This document shows, piece after piece, positions 38,501-53,500 of a stretch of 64,000 nt of DNA; positions within the stretch are counted from its first letter, which is position 1; every line of letters begins with the position of its first letter. Source of the stretch: Guillardia theta CCMP2712 (Eukaryota; Cryptophyceae; Pyrenomonadales; Geminigeraceae); the NCBI RefSeq assembly GCF_000315625.1, contig NW_005434615.1, forward strand, positions 72,991-136,990, read 5' to 3'. Below the pieces are notes generated by a model, which saw only the letters and a program-made list of their open reading frames with translations, was not told where the DNA came from and did no database searches. The translations under genes and the position numbers were made by a program.

Positions 38501-41500
38501 ATGACGTTGGAGGAAGACGTCCAGAGCGGGGAGGAGCTTCAAGTGCATGTGCCTTGGTACTCCGGCATCCGTCTTCCTCCGGCCGGGGTCACTGAGAACC
38601 AGACCGACCTCACCGTGTCCACCAACGCTGCGGCCGGCCCAGTCCCTCCCACGCCCATCTCCTACTCTCCCAGCGTAGGCGTGTTCTGGTTAAAGCCTGC
38701 CCTGAGCTTCGACGGAGGCCAGGCAGGAGAGGTATCGGGGCTGAGGATAGCCTTCGGCTTCACGATGGACGTGGAGGAGGGCTCTGTGATGGAGGTACAG
38801 CTGCCCAACTTCACCATAGCGATGGAGGTCAACATGGTGGTAACGGGTAGCGACGGGTCGAAGTTGAATGCGACGGCAATGTCGGGAGGAGGCGGGGTGA
38901 CGTTGAAGCTACGGGTACTGCCAGGCAGCCGGGTGAAGGCGTATAGGAGGGTAGAGGTTGGGGTTTCGCCGTCTGCAGGCATCGGGCTCCCGTATCTCGG
39001 CATTGTGAAGAGCAAGATGGGGCTTACGTTTGCTTTGAAGACTTCCAGCCTGACCAAGCAAATCAGATTGGATCATCCAGCTCTGGGAGCCTTTTTGAAA
39101 CCACCAACCATACGCTTTCTCTATCCTGTAGCTGGCGAGGTCAGTGGTATTGAGATCAGCTTCACACCAGCAATCAATGTCTCCAGAGAGGACACGCTGC
39201 GTTTCTTGCTGCCAGGTTTCGAGAGTATGATGCCCATGAGCGGGTTCTGGGCAAGCGATGGGCAGAGGTACCTGCCTGGGATGTGGAGCTTGAGCTGCCC
39301 AGCTCAGACGATCACTCTGTTTCCAAGCGACACAGGGCTCAAAGCAGGAGAGGAAGTGACCATAACCGTCCCTCATGACGCTGGGATCCAGATTCCAGCT
39401 CTTGGAGTACGATCTAACTCCACGGCATTCAGGATAAACTTTGACTCCTACACGTCTCCAATCGCTGACCTTCCGTTCCGCCCGCCCGTTCCCATCGGCT
39501 TCTTCCACAACTTCACCGTCGACTTTGTTCCCAAGACAGCTGGCAGTGAGAGTGTCATAGTAGCGTCTTTCACGCCTGAGATGAACCTACATTCAGGAGA
39601 TACAGTCGGGCTGATCTTGAAGAACTTCACCCGAGCAGACTCGTCCGGATGTATAGTCACACTCTCGCAACCTCCGGGTGTTACTGGTCTGGCAAGCTGG
39701 TCGTCGAATAGCAGCGTCCTTACCATAGGAATGATTGCGGCTGTCCGTGCGGGCCAGCACTTGACCATCACGATCCCGTCATCGAGCGGCTTGATGTTGC
39801 CGAAAGAAGGGCTGGATGCTGAGGCGTTCCCGATCAAGGTAGAGTCATCTGCGGTGGAAGGGCCGGTACTTCCCACAGTGGTTCATCAGTTTCCTGCGAT
39901 CGGTTCTTTGCTAGATTCAGTTTTGTCATTTTCGAACACCTCAAATGGAACGCTTGTTTTGAAGGAAGTATTTCTTTCGTTTTCGAGACCGCTTTCTGTT
40001 GGAGATTCTGTAATTATCTACATGCCAGGTGTTCAATTTCGATGCAATGTTTCATGCGCATATGAAGGATTACATTTTTTAGCTATATGGACATCAGGAA
40101 CGCAGTTTTTGAAACTGGTTCTGAGGAACGCTGATACCCCTCCTCAAAACTACACAATTATCTTGAGTGACATATTTGCAGTCATTCAATCCAGCCAATC
40201 CATTGATATTGCCAGATTTCAAATTAAGACACTGTCAGCTGAGAGTCCAGTTGAGGTTACCGACATCACAAAAGTGATCGGGTTGTCTCCATTCAGGTCA
40301 ATTCCCATTGTCCGCTTTAGTCAAACTCCAACGCTTCTAACAGACATGCAATTGAGTTTCTATTTGGATCAATCCTTGGAGATCAATCACACGTTGATGG
40401 TGACTCTAAACAAGTTTCAAATTTATTCAACTTCTTCGCGATTCAAAATCATCGAAAATGATGGATTTTGGTTCAATTGTACAGTTGAAGAAGGTATGGA
40501 ATATGTCAAGATTCTCATTGTGCCTTGTTGTTACGTTCAGGCAGGGACGTTCTTGAATCTTCCTTTTTCATCTAATGTGCAATTCCATAGTCCAAGTATG
40601 AACGTATTCAGTGGTGTTCCAATTACCCTTGCCATAGTCAACAGTGATCATCATTCCATCGTTGGATGCAGAATCTTTCCTCAAGGAAGCTTCTTTGATG
40701 CTCCATTTGCAAAATTTCTTCCTGCTACTGCTGGTGCTATTTCACAATTATCATTGTCATTTACAACAAATATTCTTATAAGAAATAATGACCCTATTGT
40801 CGTGACGTTGGGTGTATTGAAATCGGTAAAGCCGTTTTTATGGAAACAAATCTCAACACAGGTATTCTCAATGAACAATGAAAGCGCTGTGCCGAGTGAG
40901 ATCGTTGTGACGTCGAATGCTGTATGCGATACAAAACTCTACATCTCCCTACAAAATGATATCGTTCCAGGACAAAGCATTCACTTTCGAAACATCACAG
41001 TAGATCTTTCAATTCCGAAGGAAGGAATCAATTCTTCAGAAGTGATAACAGTTGAGTACAAAGGACCGACCGCAAACTCTCTGAGCAATGTGCGGTTCGA
41101 TCCAATTGGTTCGTTTACCGATTCACTTATTTTACGTGTGCTTTTGTCCGGCGCAGGCTCTCCGCCCACGCTGATTTTGTCATTCATCCCACAAATGGAC
41201 ATTGTGGAGGGGGACACAGTGAATTTGAAAGCTAACCTCCAGGGCTCGCGTGATCATGATTGTATTGCAGTCTTTAGCCAAGTGTATGTGAGCAGCCGAT
41301 TACAATTTCCATATTTTCGGGGAGTCTGGAATGCGTCATCTCAGACATTCTTGTTCACTGTCCAATCAAAGATATCAGCTTTGAGTCTCGTCGAAGTTAT
41401 TATTCCATCCTATTTCGACATTTATTCCTTTCCATTTTATACTACAAATGGACCGCTACAAGATTCTTCATTGTCTGCTCAGGTTAAATCCGGCTCTGTC

Positions 41501-44500
41501 CTCAGCAGGCAGTTTTCGAAGTTATTCATAGAAGATGGGCAATCGAATATTTTCTCTTTTGTGATGCCCTGCTACAGTGCCAACAACACTTTCAGTCTCA
41601 CCTTCACCTTAGCTTCAAATCTGTCAGAGGGTGAGTACATCAGAATTCGATTGCCAATGCTGGATTCCACTCAAGACACAACTATTCCCAACTTTTATTC
41701 CCCTGAATTTTTGAATCCGAATGTCGCATGGTCGCAGGATACGCATGTTTTGACTTTGTCCCTTGGAAAGAATGTCTCTGCATTCGTGACATGCCACTTT
41801 TCATTTGACTCATTCAACAGAAATCTGTCATTCGTAGGAAGTAATGCTGTTCTTGTAGAAGTGATTAACTATGAGGGTTTTGTGCAATTCTCGCAAACCA
41901 TTTACGATGTAGAAATTTGTGACGAATTCTGGCGTGTCTCACCGTTCATTACCTTTGATTCGACAGTACCAGGAAAGAGGTCGCAAATCAACATTTCAAA
42001 CCAATTGAGGCATGATCTCTATCCCTATACCAACTTCAGTCTGGAGTTCAAGCAGTTCAAACAACCAGAATACAGTTGCAATACCAGCATTCTTTCTGCG
42101 TCCTATGCCAGACTAAATGAGACATTCGAAATGCAGATAGAGAACGAAATTTATGTGAATTGTTCAATGCAGGAAGGGCTGATGGTACACTTTCGCCTTT
42201 TGAATGACATGGCTGTGAGTAAGAAGCATACCCTCACCTTGGTTCTACCACTTTCTCTGGGTTTGGACTTGCCAGATCACGGGGTTGACCCTTCAAGTCC
42301 CAATATATTCATAAAGATTCAATTCAACATTCGAGAACCAATCATTGCGACCATGATCAATGGTACGGAATACGTCAATACATCAAACGCGTCCTGGAAT
42401 CCATCGAATTCCTCAAACAACGCTTCAAATACGACAAACATGTCCGCATTTGACACTATCAGCTTCAATTATCGCTTTGTTCAGTCGGACTTCATATCTT
42501 GCTTTGCTCAGCAAGTCGGTGCGATGCTGAATTCAAGTATGTCATTTGATTCACCATTAGCAGGGCATTTGACAAACATCAAACTGTGTCTTGCTTTCAA
42601 CTTCGAGCTCAAAGTCCATGACACAATCAGGCTTTCGTTGCCACTGTTTAATTCTCCAACAGAGGCAAACTTAACTGAAATTGAGTCGTCACTAGGGCAT
42701 CGCTGTCTTATTTCACGTATGGTTTGCAGGAAAACACAACTGCTCACAATCAATTTCCTTTTGAAAGACACATGCGCGGCTAACAGTGAAATGCATTTTG
42801 ATATTCCATCCAATTTCGGGATTTTGGTACCAGGCAGGGGTTTGGTCGATCCTAAGCCAGTTTATTCTGTCGATGTGACTGCACGTAGCATAATTGCAAC
42901 TGAGGGGAAAATATCGAGTATTCAAAGCGTCGGATTTTTCGACCGCAGCCATATCTCCTTTGCTTATCCAAAAGCCAACGAAGTCACCGAAATTTTGCTG
43001 TCAGTTTCAGCAGTGATGGATTTCAATTATGGGGAATATCTTCTCCTCACCCTGCCTGCTTTCAGAATGAATTCTCGTCAGGAAAGTGCGTCTAACAGAA
43101 ACGTATCATGCTATATGCAATGCCTCGTTGGCATGTATACTGGCAATTGTGAATGGCTAGAGGAATTGAATAGCCTCAAAATTCCAATCAATGAATGTGC
43201 AAAGAATTCCAAGGATGGTATCAACATCACTATTCCGCAAGAAGCAAACATCGTCACTCCGAGCGTAGGAATACCATACGATGAAAGATCCATCACAATC
43301 GAAACGAACGCTTTGGCTGGGCCAGTTCTTCCTACTCCTGTACAGGTTGTGCCTCCCATCGGGTCCTTCCTCGACTCCAGCAGCCTCGCGTTTGATCACA
43401 ACGCTTCTGCAGCAGAGGTCAGCACTTTGTTGTTGAGATTCCGAGCCAGTATGTCAATCTTCATCGGGGAGGTTGTGACTCTCCATCTTCCTGGCTTCCA
43501 GCAGGAGCGCCAAGTCCCCGTTGTTTTTTCCAGTGTTGAGTTTTCGGCAGCGAGCTGGCAAGCATCTTCGCAGTCACTCATTTTCACGGCTGGGGAAAAC
43601 ATCACAGCGGGGACACTGTGCAATGTTACTGTTCTGCGTGACGCGATGATACGGTTGCCTTTGGACGGAGTACGGGTCAATCAAAGCAGTCTGAAACTGA
43701 GCACCAATGCACGGCAGGGGCCCATCTTGCCAACGAGCATCTCATTGGTCCAGCCTGTAGGACACTTTGTACAATCTGAGCTGTTGTATGATCCAGGAAT
43801 GGCTGGAGTACCAAATAAAATAACTCTGAAGCTCGTTGCGAGCATGAATATGAGTGCAGGTGATAGAATTTTCATCAAGCTGAACAATTTCCAGAGAAAG
43901 AACATTACGAGTCGACTATGCCACAGTTTGACTTCATCATATACTACAAATATGCCCTCAAATGTTTCCTCGAATACTTCCTCAAGTGCTTCAAACTCAA
44001 CAAATACTTCGAGTTATTTAGAAACTCAAAGTCCTTACACCATCTGGGATTGCTCAAATTTCTCAGACGTAGAATCTAACCTCGCTAATTCTTCGTTCAG
44101 CTCGTCTTGGAATGTTGATGACTCTACACTGACCGTGTACATCAATAATTTTGTGGCATCAGGGTACAACCTTTCTCTGACTTGGTTGGCCAGTGAAGGA
44201 ATTTCGCTACCTAGCGAGGGAATTCGTACAAACTCTACAAGATTTCTACTTAGAAGTGATGCAGTCGAGGGACCGGTCTATAAAGCATTTGCCAATTCCC
44301 TTCCCGTGGGATGGTTGACGAACATCAAGATACGGTTGGGAGAGAATCCTGTTGCTGGTCGCGATACAAGTATTCTGTTGCAATATGTCCCCTTGATGAA
44401 TTTAGTTCGAAATGATATTGTTTTCTTGTCACTTCCTGGTTTCTATGGAGAGGATTTTCATCGTCTTCCAGTGCTCGACAGTGCAACAGGTCAAAGGTTG

Positions 44501-47500
44501 TTCAATGTTTCATGGAATAGTTCATCATCTGTGTTGGAATACACTCTGACTTCAGAATACGAACGAAATCAAAACATTTCGTTTGTTCTAAATTCAAGCT
44601 TCGGTTTGTCCATTCCATTTGAAGGAATCCGAACCTTCGAATCAGAGTTTCGCATATGTGTCACAGCAATTGAAGGAGGAGTTCCATGTATCATGATTCA
44701 AGACTTCAAGGCTGTTGGCTCATTCAAAGATTCAATTCAAGTTCATTTTGACCCTGCTTATGCAGGTCAAGGTACCAATGTTCGATTCAACTTCATTCCA
44801 GAGATGGCACTAGATATCAACGATATTATCACAGTGAAGCTTCCGGGTTTCTCAACCAACAATGTTCAATCGAATTTTAGTCTGATATCAGATCCAATTC
44901 AGATTTTCAGCTCCGCTTCCTGGAACTCGATTACGCAAGAGCTAAAAATGACAGTTAGCGCCCATGTGGATATGAAGACCAATGTCTCGATTTGGACCGA
45001 GCCGACGATAAATCTGACACTTCCAAATATAGGAGTTGGGAAACATAACAACGGAATCATGCTCTCTGCTGATGCAGCCGCTGGACCTGTCTATTTCATT
45101 CGGCCATCCTATATACAGTACATTGGATCCTTTCTGGACTCCACAGCTCTTTCTCTCTCGCCTATCCTTGCTAATGCATCAGTCGTAATTGAAATCTCAT
45201 TTGTTCCAGAAATGAATATTTATCCTGGAGAAAGCATCAAGATAACATTGACGGGTTTCACCGGTAAGGACTTGGCTACAGGGCTGCCAGAAAACAACAT
45301 TTTGTTCAATGTGACGTGGACAAGCAGCGAGAATGTGCTGGAAATCATTCCATTGAAATTGATCACCAGAGGTACCAGCGAGTTATTGGTAATCCCGTCA
45401 TCGTTTGGAATTAGAAGCCCGTTGACCGGTCTCAGTGGCAATCAAACTGATTTAAAGATCAGCACTAATGCTGCGGAAGGGCCTGTTTTACCCACTCCAA
45501 TACGACAATCACCATCTATAGGATCATTCGGTGACTCTACAAGGCTAGATTTCTCACCACACATACCAGGTGCATTAGCGGAGGTGTACATCCATTTTGC
45601 TCCAACGATGGATATATTTGCAAACGGAACTGTAGTAGTCGACCTCCCGCTCTTCTCAAAGCAGCAGGGAAGCTGTGTCGTGTTTAGCTGTGTTCCGGAT
45701 GTTGTGTCTGATATAACTTTCGTTGATTCTCAATTGAGAATTCAGACATTTAAACAAATCAATGCGCAACAGAATGTTTCTATCGTTATAAGTAACCGTT
45801 CCGGATTCACAGTTCCTTTGGCTGGAATACAAAGAGAAACCAAGATCTACACGATTTCTACACAGGCATCCAGTGCTCCTGTTATTGCTACACCTTTTTA
45901 TCATGTGAGATCATTGCCATCAATTTTGTACAAACAAGCGCAGGGATTTGTAGTCGCCAAAATAGATGCGAATTCTGTCATTCTTGATGCAAACGCTGAT
46001 AGCACTTTGGACATCTACAAAGCTTGCACTCTGATAGTTTACTTCAACGGAACACAAAATGCATTCGAGGCAAGGGTGATCCAAGAATTTCAATCAGGCC
46101 GACGGGCGATAGTGAATGGAAACTTCTCAAGCATCAAGAACAACAAATATGTTATCCAATGTCCGACACCAAAGTTTTTCTTCACTCAACCAATACCTGG
46201 CAGCAATATTGATACATTGACATTTGAAATGGTATCCAGATACCCCTTGAGCAGCGGTGACAAAATCTCGTTACAAGCACCAGATTTTCAGTTCTGTAGA
46301 TTCCGATGCTGTCCAACGTCTATCATACCTACAGGAATTCTTGAGGGCCAGGTTTCAAATGTCGATATCGTTCGAGGAAACGTGACTTTCAATTACAGCG
46401 ACCCCGATATCGTGTGGAACGGCGATGATTCAACCTTTCTAGTTACTATGAGAAGGGACGTCATGCCATACACGTTGACACGGGTAGTTATCAACACAGT
46501 CAATGCAAATGGCCACGCAATCTGGCCACCGGAAGTCCTGCTACCAGATTCAAACAAGATTGGTGTTTCTATTTCAACTAAAGACAGTGACATGTCATTG
46601 GTTCCAATCATAGTTTCGCAACCCATTGGATTCTTTGCAAGTATCCCAAAATTGGTTTTCGATCCCCAAGTTGCAGGCGGAAACACGCAGGTTACTTTGA
46701 ACTATTCGACCATTGCTGATTCAACCGATCCGATCACGAAGATCAAGCTGTATTTACCCAGTTTTACTGCCACAAGTCAGACTTTCTCGTTGCCATCAAG
46801 TACCATCTCGATATCTCAATTGGTTGGTGGAGTCTCCGTCAATATTGTTTGGAATCATCAAGCCACGTCACATGTCACCTATACGCTTCCAAGTACTTCT
46901 GGGATCAAATTGCCAATAACAGGTATAAGATCTGAACAGAATTCATTTCAGATTGAAGTGAAAGACGGATTTCCTACGATAGCATCAACGAGCAGGATTG
47001 GAGCCTTCGAAAACGTCATGATGTCTTTGAATCCACCTGTTGCAGGCTCGACAGTGCAGATCACTGTCACTCTCCAAAATAAAATGCAGATCATGAATGG
47101 CGAATCGATTTCTCTTCGACTACCAAGATTTGAATGCTCCCAATGTGACAAAGAGCTGCCACTGGGTGGACGGAACAGGAATGATTTCATTGCACAGTGG
47201 GATTCGCATTCATCGACTTTGATCTTCGTTGTGAAGTGCAAATCGAGGTTTGATGTCGGATACAACTTTGAAATCATCTTGCAACAGTCAGCAGGCTTGA
47301 AATCCCCTGCTCTTGGAATATCCACGGATTATCAATCAAACGCCATCACGATATCATCAAATGCAACCGATGGCCCAGTACATGACATGCTGGTTGCAGA
47401 CGTCACTCCAGTTGGGCTCATCGAAGATTCTACCATACTGTACAGCCGGCATCTGGCTGGAGCAATCATCAGCTTGAGAATATCATTCAAAACAATGTTC

Positions 47501-50500
47501 AAACTCGATCGAGGGGATGTCATCGATGTATTCCTTCCCAAATTCAGCGTCAACAATCCCGTCTTTGCTGATTCTGCTTGTTTTGGGTTGGGTTGTGCAT
47601 TTCTCAGCTTTGAGACAAATTGGATAGAAAGTCAGGCAAGACTTTCAATCAGAATTTTGTACGGTTCTGCAGCAGTTGGAGATCTTGTCAACATATTCAT
47701 CCCTGCTGAAATTGGGATTCGGCTACCTCTCGGAGCACTTTCACAGAATGATGCATCCATCAGTCTGTCTGTCAGCGCTGCAAGCGGAAATTATGCGAAG
47801 AGTCCATTTCATTACTCGGAATCTGTGGGCTACGTGCAATATTCAGAGATCGATTTTGAACCAAGAAGAGCTGGCTCCCTCGTCCAGGTCAATCTGCTGG
47901 TTGTGCCTGCAATGAACTTGACCAGTGGAGACCAAATTAATGTCCAGCTTCAAAACTTCGTGCGAGTAGATCCTGCTTCAAGCTCAAACTCTGCTTCAAA
48001 TTCGTACCTTTTGTCATGGTCCTCACAATCGCAGCAACTTACGATCCAATTACTTACCTCCTATGCTGCTGGTACAAATGTTCGTTTTGAAATTCTATCT
48101 TCCTTCGGGATTACCACCCCCAATGACGGCGTAGCACCAAACTCAATTTTCATCCAAGTTGTCTCCAAAAGCGGTTATGTGGACTGGGGAAATGTTGGAC
48201 AAGCTCCAGCCATTGGATCGTTTCTGTTTTCGAAAATCTTATTTGATCCAGCGGTTGCTGGATCTGCATCAAACATCAACATTGATCTCCAAACTTCGAT
48301 GAGCTTTCGACCCAGTGATCAGATTGTTGTTGAAATGAGAGGTTTTCACATCTTGAATAACTCCGATGCGTTGGTACAAGAAAGCTGTTTCCGAGTTGTT
48401 CCGGAAAATCTATTGGCTGTCAGGATAATTTCAAAGCAGAATCACAGCAATTCGAACGATACCAATCAATCTTTGATCAATTGCACTTGCCCTTACGTTT
48501 GTCATGAACAAGCAAATGGGATATCTTTGTCACTCGATCTCAAAACTGAGCTGCCTGCACGGACATCATTCAAGGTGGAACTCCGCGCGTGTGCTGGAAT
48601 AGTCATCTCTAAGGTTGGTGTCACGGATGCCGATGTCGTGATCAGTACAAATGCTTCTTTGGGCTTTGTATTAAAAACACACTTCCAGCAATTGACTACA
48701 GTTGGCGCCTTTGCAGAATCGCCCGAACTCATGTTTTCAATCTCAAACACTACCAGACGCACAGCAATTTCAGTTGCCTTCAGTACAGTGATGACCCTAT
48801 ATTTGAATGATGCCATCGTGCTCTGGCTTCCTCAATTCACCATCAACCGACAAGAAGCGACTTCCTTGCAAATGATTGTGGACAATGAAACGTTTGCAGT
48901 GAAAAACTATTCCTGGCTTAGTTTTACCAATGATCCATGTATGGGAGGTAAGCTATTCATAAACGTCCCAACAACGATTCAATCTTGTGTGGGACTTCAA
49001 GTTCTTGTTCCGGAGACGTTTGGATTTGTTTTACCTGTTTGGAACACATCGACTTTGAGCAAAGACTTTAGGATACAGCTCATTTCTGATCGCATGCCAA
49101 TCCTACCAACTACAGTGAGTAATTATTCACCATTCCAAGACCTGTTCGAAATCTTCTTCATTGACTTCACAGGGTATGATCCTGAAACGTGTGGCAGTGT
49201 ACGGACTATAGAAATCAACTTCAAGGCCAACATAGATTTCCAAGATGGTGATAACCTGCAATTGAAGTTGCCTGTGGAGTACGAACTTCTCCCAGGATTT
49301 CAGACCCACCCTAAAGCAACTTCGGGTTTCAACATCACGAGATCGAACGATGTCATTGAAATCTACTTTACAGAGCTTAAGCCCCATTCAACGCCGACAA
49401 GCTTGAGTATCAACACATCCAACCTACTGAGGCTGCCCACAGCTGGACAGGTGGAAAATGCAAGTATGATTGGAATACAAGCTTCCATTGGAAAAGAAAA
49501 GATGTGCATTGTGAGACCTTTGACGAGTCCATATATACCATCGTTGGCTGAGGCATCGGTCTCTTTTTCTGGTCAAGTGGGAGAGGCAATACAGCTCTCG
49601 TTGGAACTAATTTCGAAAATTCTTTTCAACGTCATCGAGTTACACCTTCCCGAATTCACAGGTGACAGTGCATATCTTCACAATATCAGCTCAGATCCGC
49701 CAAACATTTTCAATCTTGGAATTTGGAATGAGTCAACAAAAACCCTCACTCTTTGTGTAAAACGGAATGACTCAAACATTTCTGGTTCAATCTTTTCCAG
49801 TGAATTGTCGTGTTCTAGTGCACTTTTAGCTTCAGATATTGTTTACAGAATTCGTGTCAACAACACAAGAATCAGACTTCCTTACAACGGCGTAAATTCT
49901 AAAAGCAACGTCATGATATCTGTACTCAATACGAATCAATTCTCAAATTATCCATGCTTGATTCCTGTACAAGTACTAAACCCCATCGGTGCCGTCATTG
50001 ACACATCCCAAAATTATATCCCGCTCAGTGTCCAGTGTCCATCAGTTTTGGACATGATGAATTTCAGCTTTCAATTCACTCCGTTGATGAATTTGAGTAA
50101 TGGTGACACAGTCAGCTTTTGGATACCGAACGTAAAGCAAAGATATTGCTCTAGCAATAATACTGAGTTCAACTTGTTTGTTAACTCATCATTGTGTGAC
50201 AAGTGCGTGAATTTCAATTTAATTTGGTCTGACTCTGCAAAAATGTGTCAGCTGCACGTACACGTTTTGAATAGTATTGCAAAAAGTAACAAAATTTCAA
50301 TTATCAGCTCAACAGCGAATATACTATTTGAACCAACAAATGCCCAAAATGCCATGTTTCAGATGATGATATCAAGTAACCTGAACGGCAATGTGCAAGC
50401 AGTCTCCATTGGTACTTCTCCCGGGTTGATGAAAGCTGTACCAACAAATATTTCTGAACTATTTCAGCACTTTGCAGTTGTCTTTGATCCACCAATTGCT

Positions 50501-53500
50501 GGAAGGCAATGCAATATCTATTTGAAATTTTCAAATGTCGCAACGATGTATCCAGGAGATGAAATTGAATTATATCTGCATGACTTTCATGGGAATCAAA
50601 GTTGTCTTTGTCGAGATTCAAATGCATGTCCAAACAACTGCATTGTTGACCCTAATTTCATTGGCTTGTCATGTTATTGGGGTCAGTCTCTTTGCAAACC
50701 AAATGCGGTTGATCAGGTTCATTGGAATCCTCAAAATCAATCATTGAGGTTGACATTGCAGTCAAAAATTGATGCATTTGCTGATTTGAATATTACTATC
50801 CCCTCATCTCTTGGGGTCTTTATCTCCAGGCGCGGTGTAAGCATAGAAACGGTCTCGTTGAAATTCAATGGCTGCAGTGGGAGGAGTGAATCGACGAAAC
50901 TGCCCTTGACAGATGTGTCGCTCGTAGGCTCGTTTACTGACACGGTGAGATTAGCCTTTGATCCGCCTCAGAGTGACACACAAGCCTCTCTTCGACTTGT
51001 GTTTACTCCACAAATGAGAATTACTGAAGGTGACAAAGTCACTTTGCATCTGAATGGATATCGGGCACAGTGGCAATCCCTCAACTTGACTGGTTGCTTC
51101 TCAAGAGCCCTATGGATAGCAGAGCTGGACAACCTAGTCTTCCACGCAAGCGACTGCAAAGATGGGTTGATAGGAGGAACAGAGGTCGTTCTGCAAATTC
51201 CAAGGAGTGAGGGCATTTGGCTACCACCGTACACTCCCAACAGTACATATTCAGTCACAATGAGTGCTGACTGTGCTGCTGGACCGGTATTGCCATTTAC
51301 CATTGCTTCTCAGGGCTGTCAGGTGTTGCACAGCATGATAAAATTTCAAAACCCATCAGCTTTTTCATTCACTTCTCTGGATATTTCATTTTCTTTCTCA
51401 TGTGGATTGTCTCAAGGAGAGAAAATTTACGTGATTTTGCCTGAATTTACAATCTCAGCAGCATTGGGCTCGATTTCAGATCCTGTAGGCATGTATCTAA
51501 CGATGGAAAAAGTGTTGATTGAGCTTGCAGATCTAAAGATCGTTTTGAAGATTGCAAACGATATCAAACCGCTTGAAATCATAAATGCTACAATCAGGCA
51601 AGAAGTTGGTATTAGAATTCCATCAACTGGCTCAGAGTATTACAAGGCTAGATACTCCTTTTATACAACTACTTTATGGAACCCAATGCACTTTCTTGAT
51701 GTCACAACCGTCAAAGGATTACTCCAGAATGTCTCGCTCATTTTCTCTGCCAGAACCATCGGAGCTGAAACTTCAATTGTTTTGAATTTCTTCAATCAAA
51801 ACAGCCTTGATATTGGGGATATCTTGATTCTATACCTTGTCAACTTCATCAAGAACCCACAGGTTTGCTTGTTGTATTCAACCACTCCAGCAAATATTCT
51901 TGGAGAGGTGTTATGGAACCCTAGTTCTCATTCACTTGTATCTACTCTCAAGCGTTCCATCCCCTCGAGGACATGGATTCAAATTGTGATTCCACAGGGA
52001 AGTGGATTTCAAATTCCAGCGGACGGCGTAACAGACCAATCTACCAATTCATCGCTGACTGTGAGTTCACGGACTACTCCAATTCCAAATTTGAATATCA
52101 CAAACTCATCTCACGTAGGCTTCTTTGAAGTTGCTGAATTGTTGTTCGATTCTTGTTGTATCAGTACAATCCGATTGAGGCCAGCAATGATATTGCGTGC
52201 AAACGAATACGTGTTCTTCAAACTTGACGGGTTTCGCTCTACAAGCAATGCAACAACACATACCCTGATTTCGGAGATGAAGGTTGGCTCACTGTACAAG
52301 GAGAGCATATGGGACTCCTCATCAGAAACCTTGTATGTCAACGTTGCAATGGATATTCCTCCCGGTACAGATATTCTGTTGAATTTTACAGATTTGCGTT
52401 TGGAAGTCCCGATCGTTGGGGTAGATGTGAACAGCACTCGAATGGTTTTGGGGACGAACGCAAGAGCTGGACCTGTTACTCATCAATATTTTGTCAATCC
52501 TCGGCCCGCCACCGGCATTTTCCAAGTGCTTCCCAAGATTTCATTTAATCCTCTTTGGGCTGGTAGCGTTACAACCATGTACCTTTCGTTCTCGTTGAAT
52601 CAACCGGCAGAGCGAAATCTTACCCTGGATTTCTTGCTCGAGGATTTTGAAGCTGTGGAACAAACATACGTCAACAACGATCGAGGCTTCAAATTAGAAA
52701 TTGTGAAAAGAAATGCGACGGTGCACCTAGTTTTCATGTTTACACATTCACAATCAAATGAATCTATAACGTTGGACGGAAATGCAATTGGTTTGAAATT
52801 GCCAAAGAAGGGTATTCCACAGAGTAAGGCAAAGATTTTGATGCGATTGTCTTCCAATAGCACAGCAGCTGAGTTATGGTTGGACATAGACCCAGTAGGT
52901 GCTTTGAGTACTGCCTTGTCCCTTGGGTTCAATCCCAAGGTTGCAGGTCAACCTACTTCAATCAACGTAGAGTTTGCTCTCAACGGTCGGCTGCTTCCAT
53001 CAGAGAGCATTTCCATATTGTTTCCAAAATTTGTTGGACCTGATTTGCAACAAATTGAAGCAGGAGGTGCCTCAAGTTCATTTTTCCATGTTTTGTGGAC
53101 CCAAAGCTGCTATAGCTCTCCTGCCCTAGTCCTAGTTGTCAAGGACGCTGTAACACTCGAGGCGAATTATCCCATTCATATCTTTATCAACCAAAGCTTT
53201 GGGATCAAGCTTCCAATGGCAGGATTACAACGAAACACGCAGACGAATGCGCGCAGGAGACTGCTTGAGGATCCAGCTGGCTTTAGTCTCTTGACAGACT
53301 CAACTTCTGGGGCTATTATTTCCGGCACTCCTTTGTCAAATGTCCAATACCCTGCTGTAGGATCTCTGGCTAATCTGACAATGTCCTTTCAGGCAACCAA
53401 CATAATGGCAGGTAGCCCTGTTGCGATCAAAATCAGTTTTGTACCCTCCATGGAGCTCATTCAAAACGATAACATCAGCTTATCCTTGCCTGGCTTCTCA

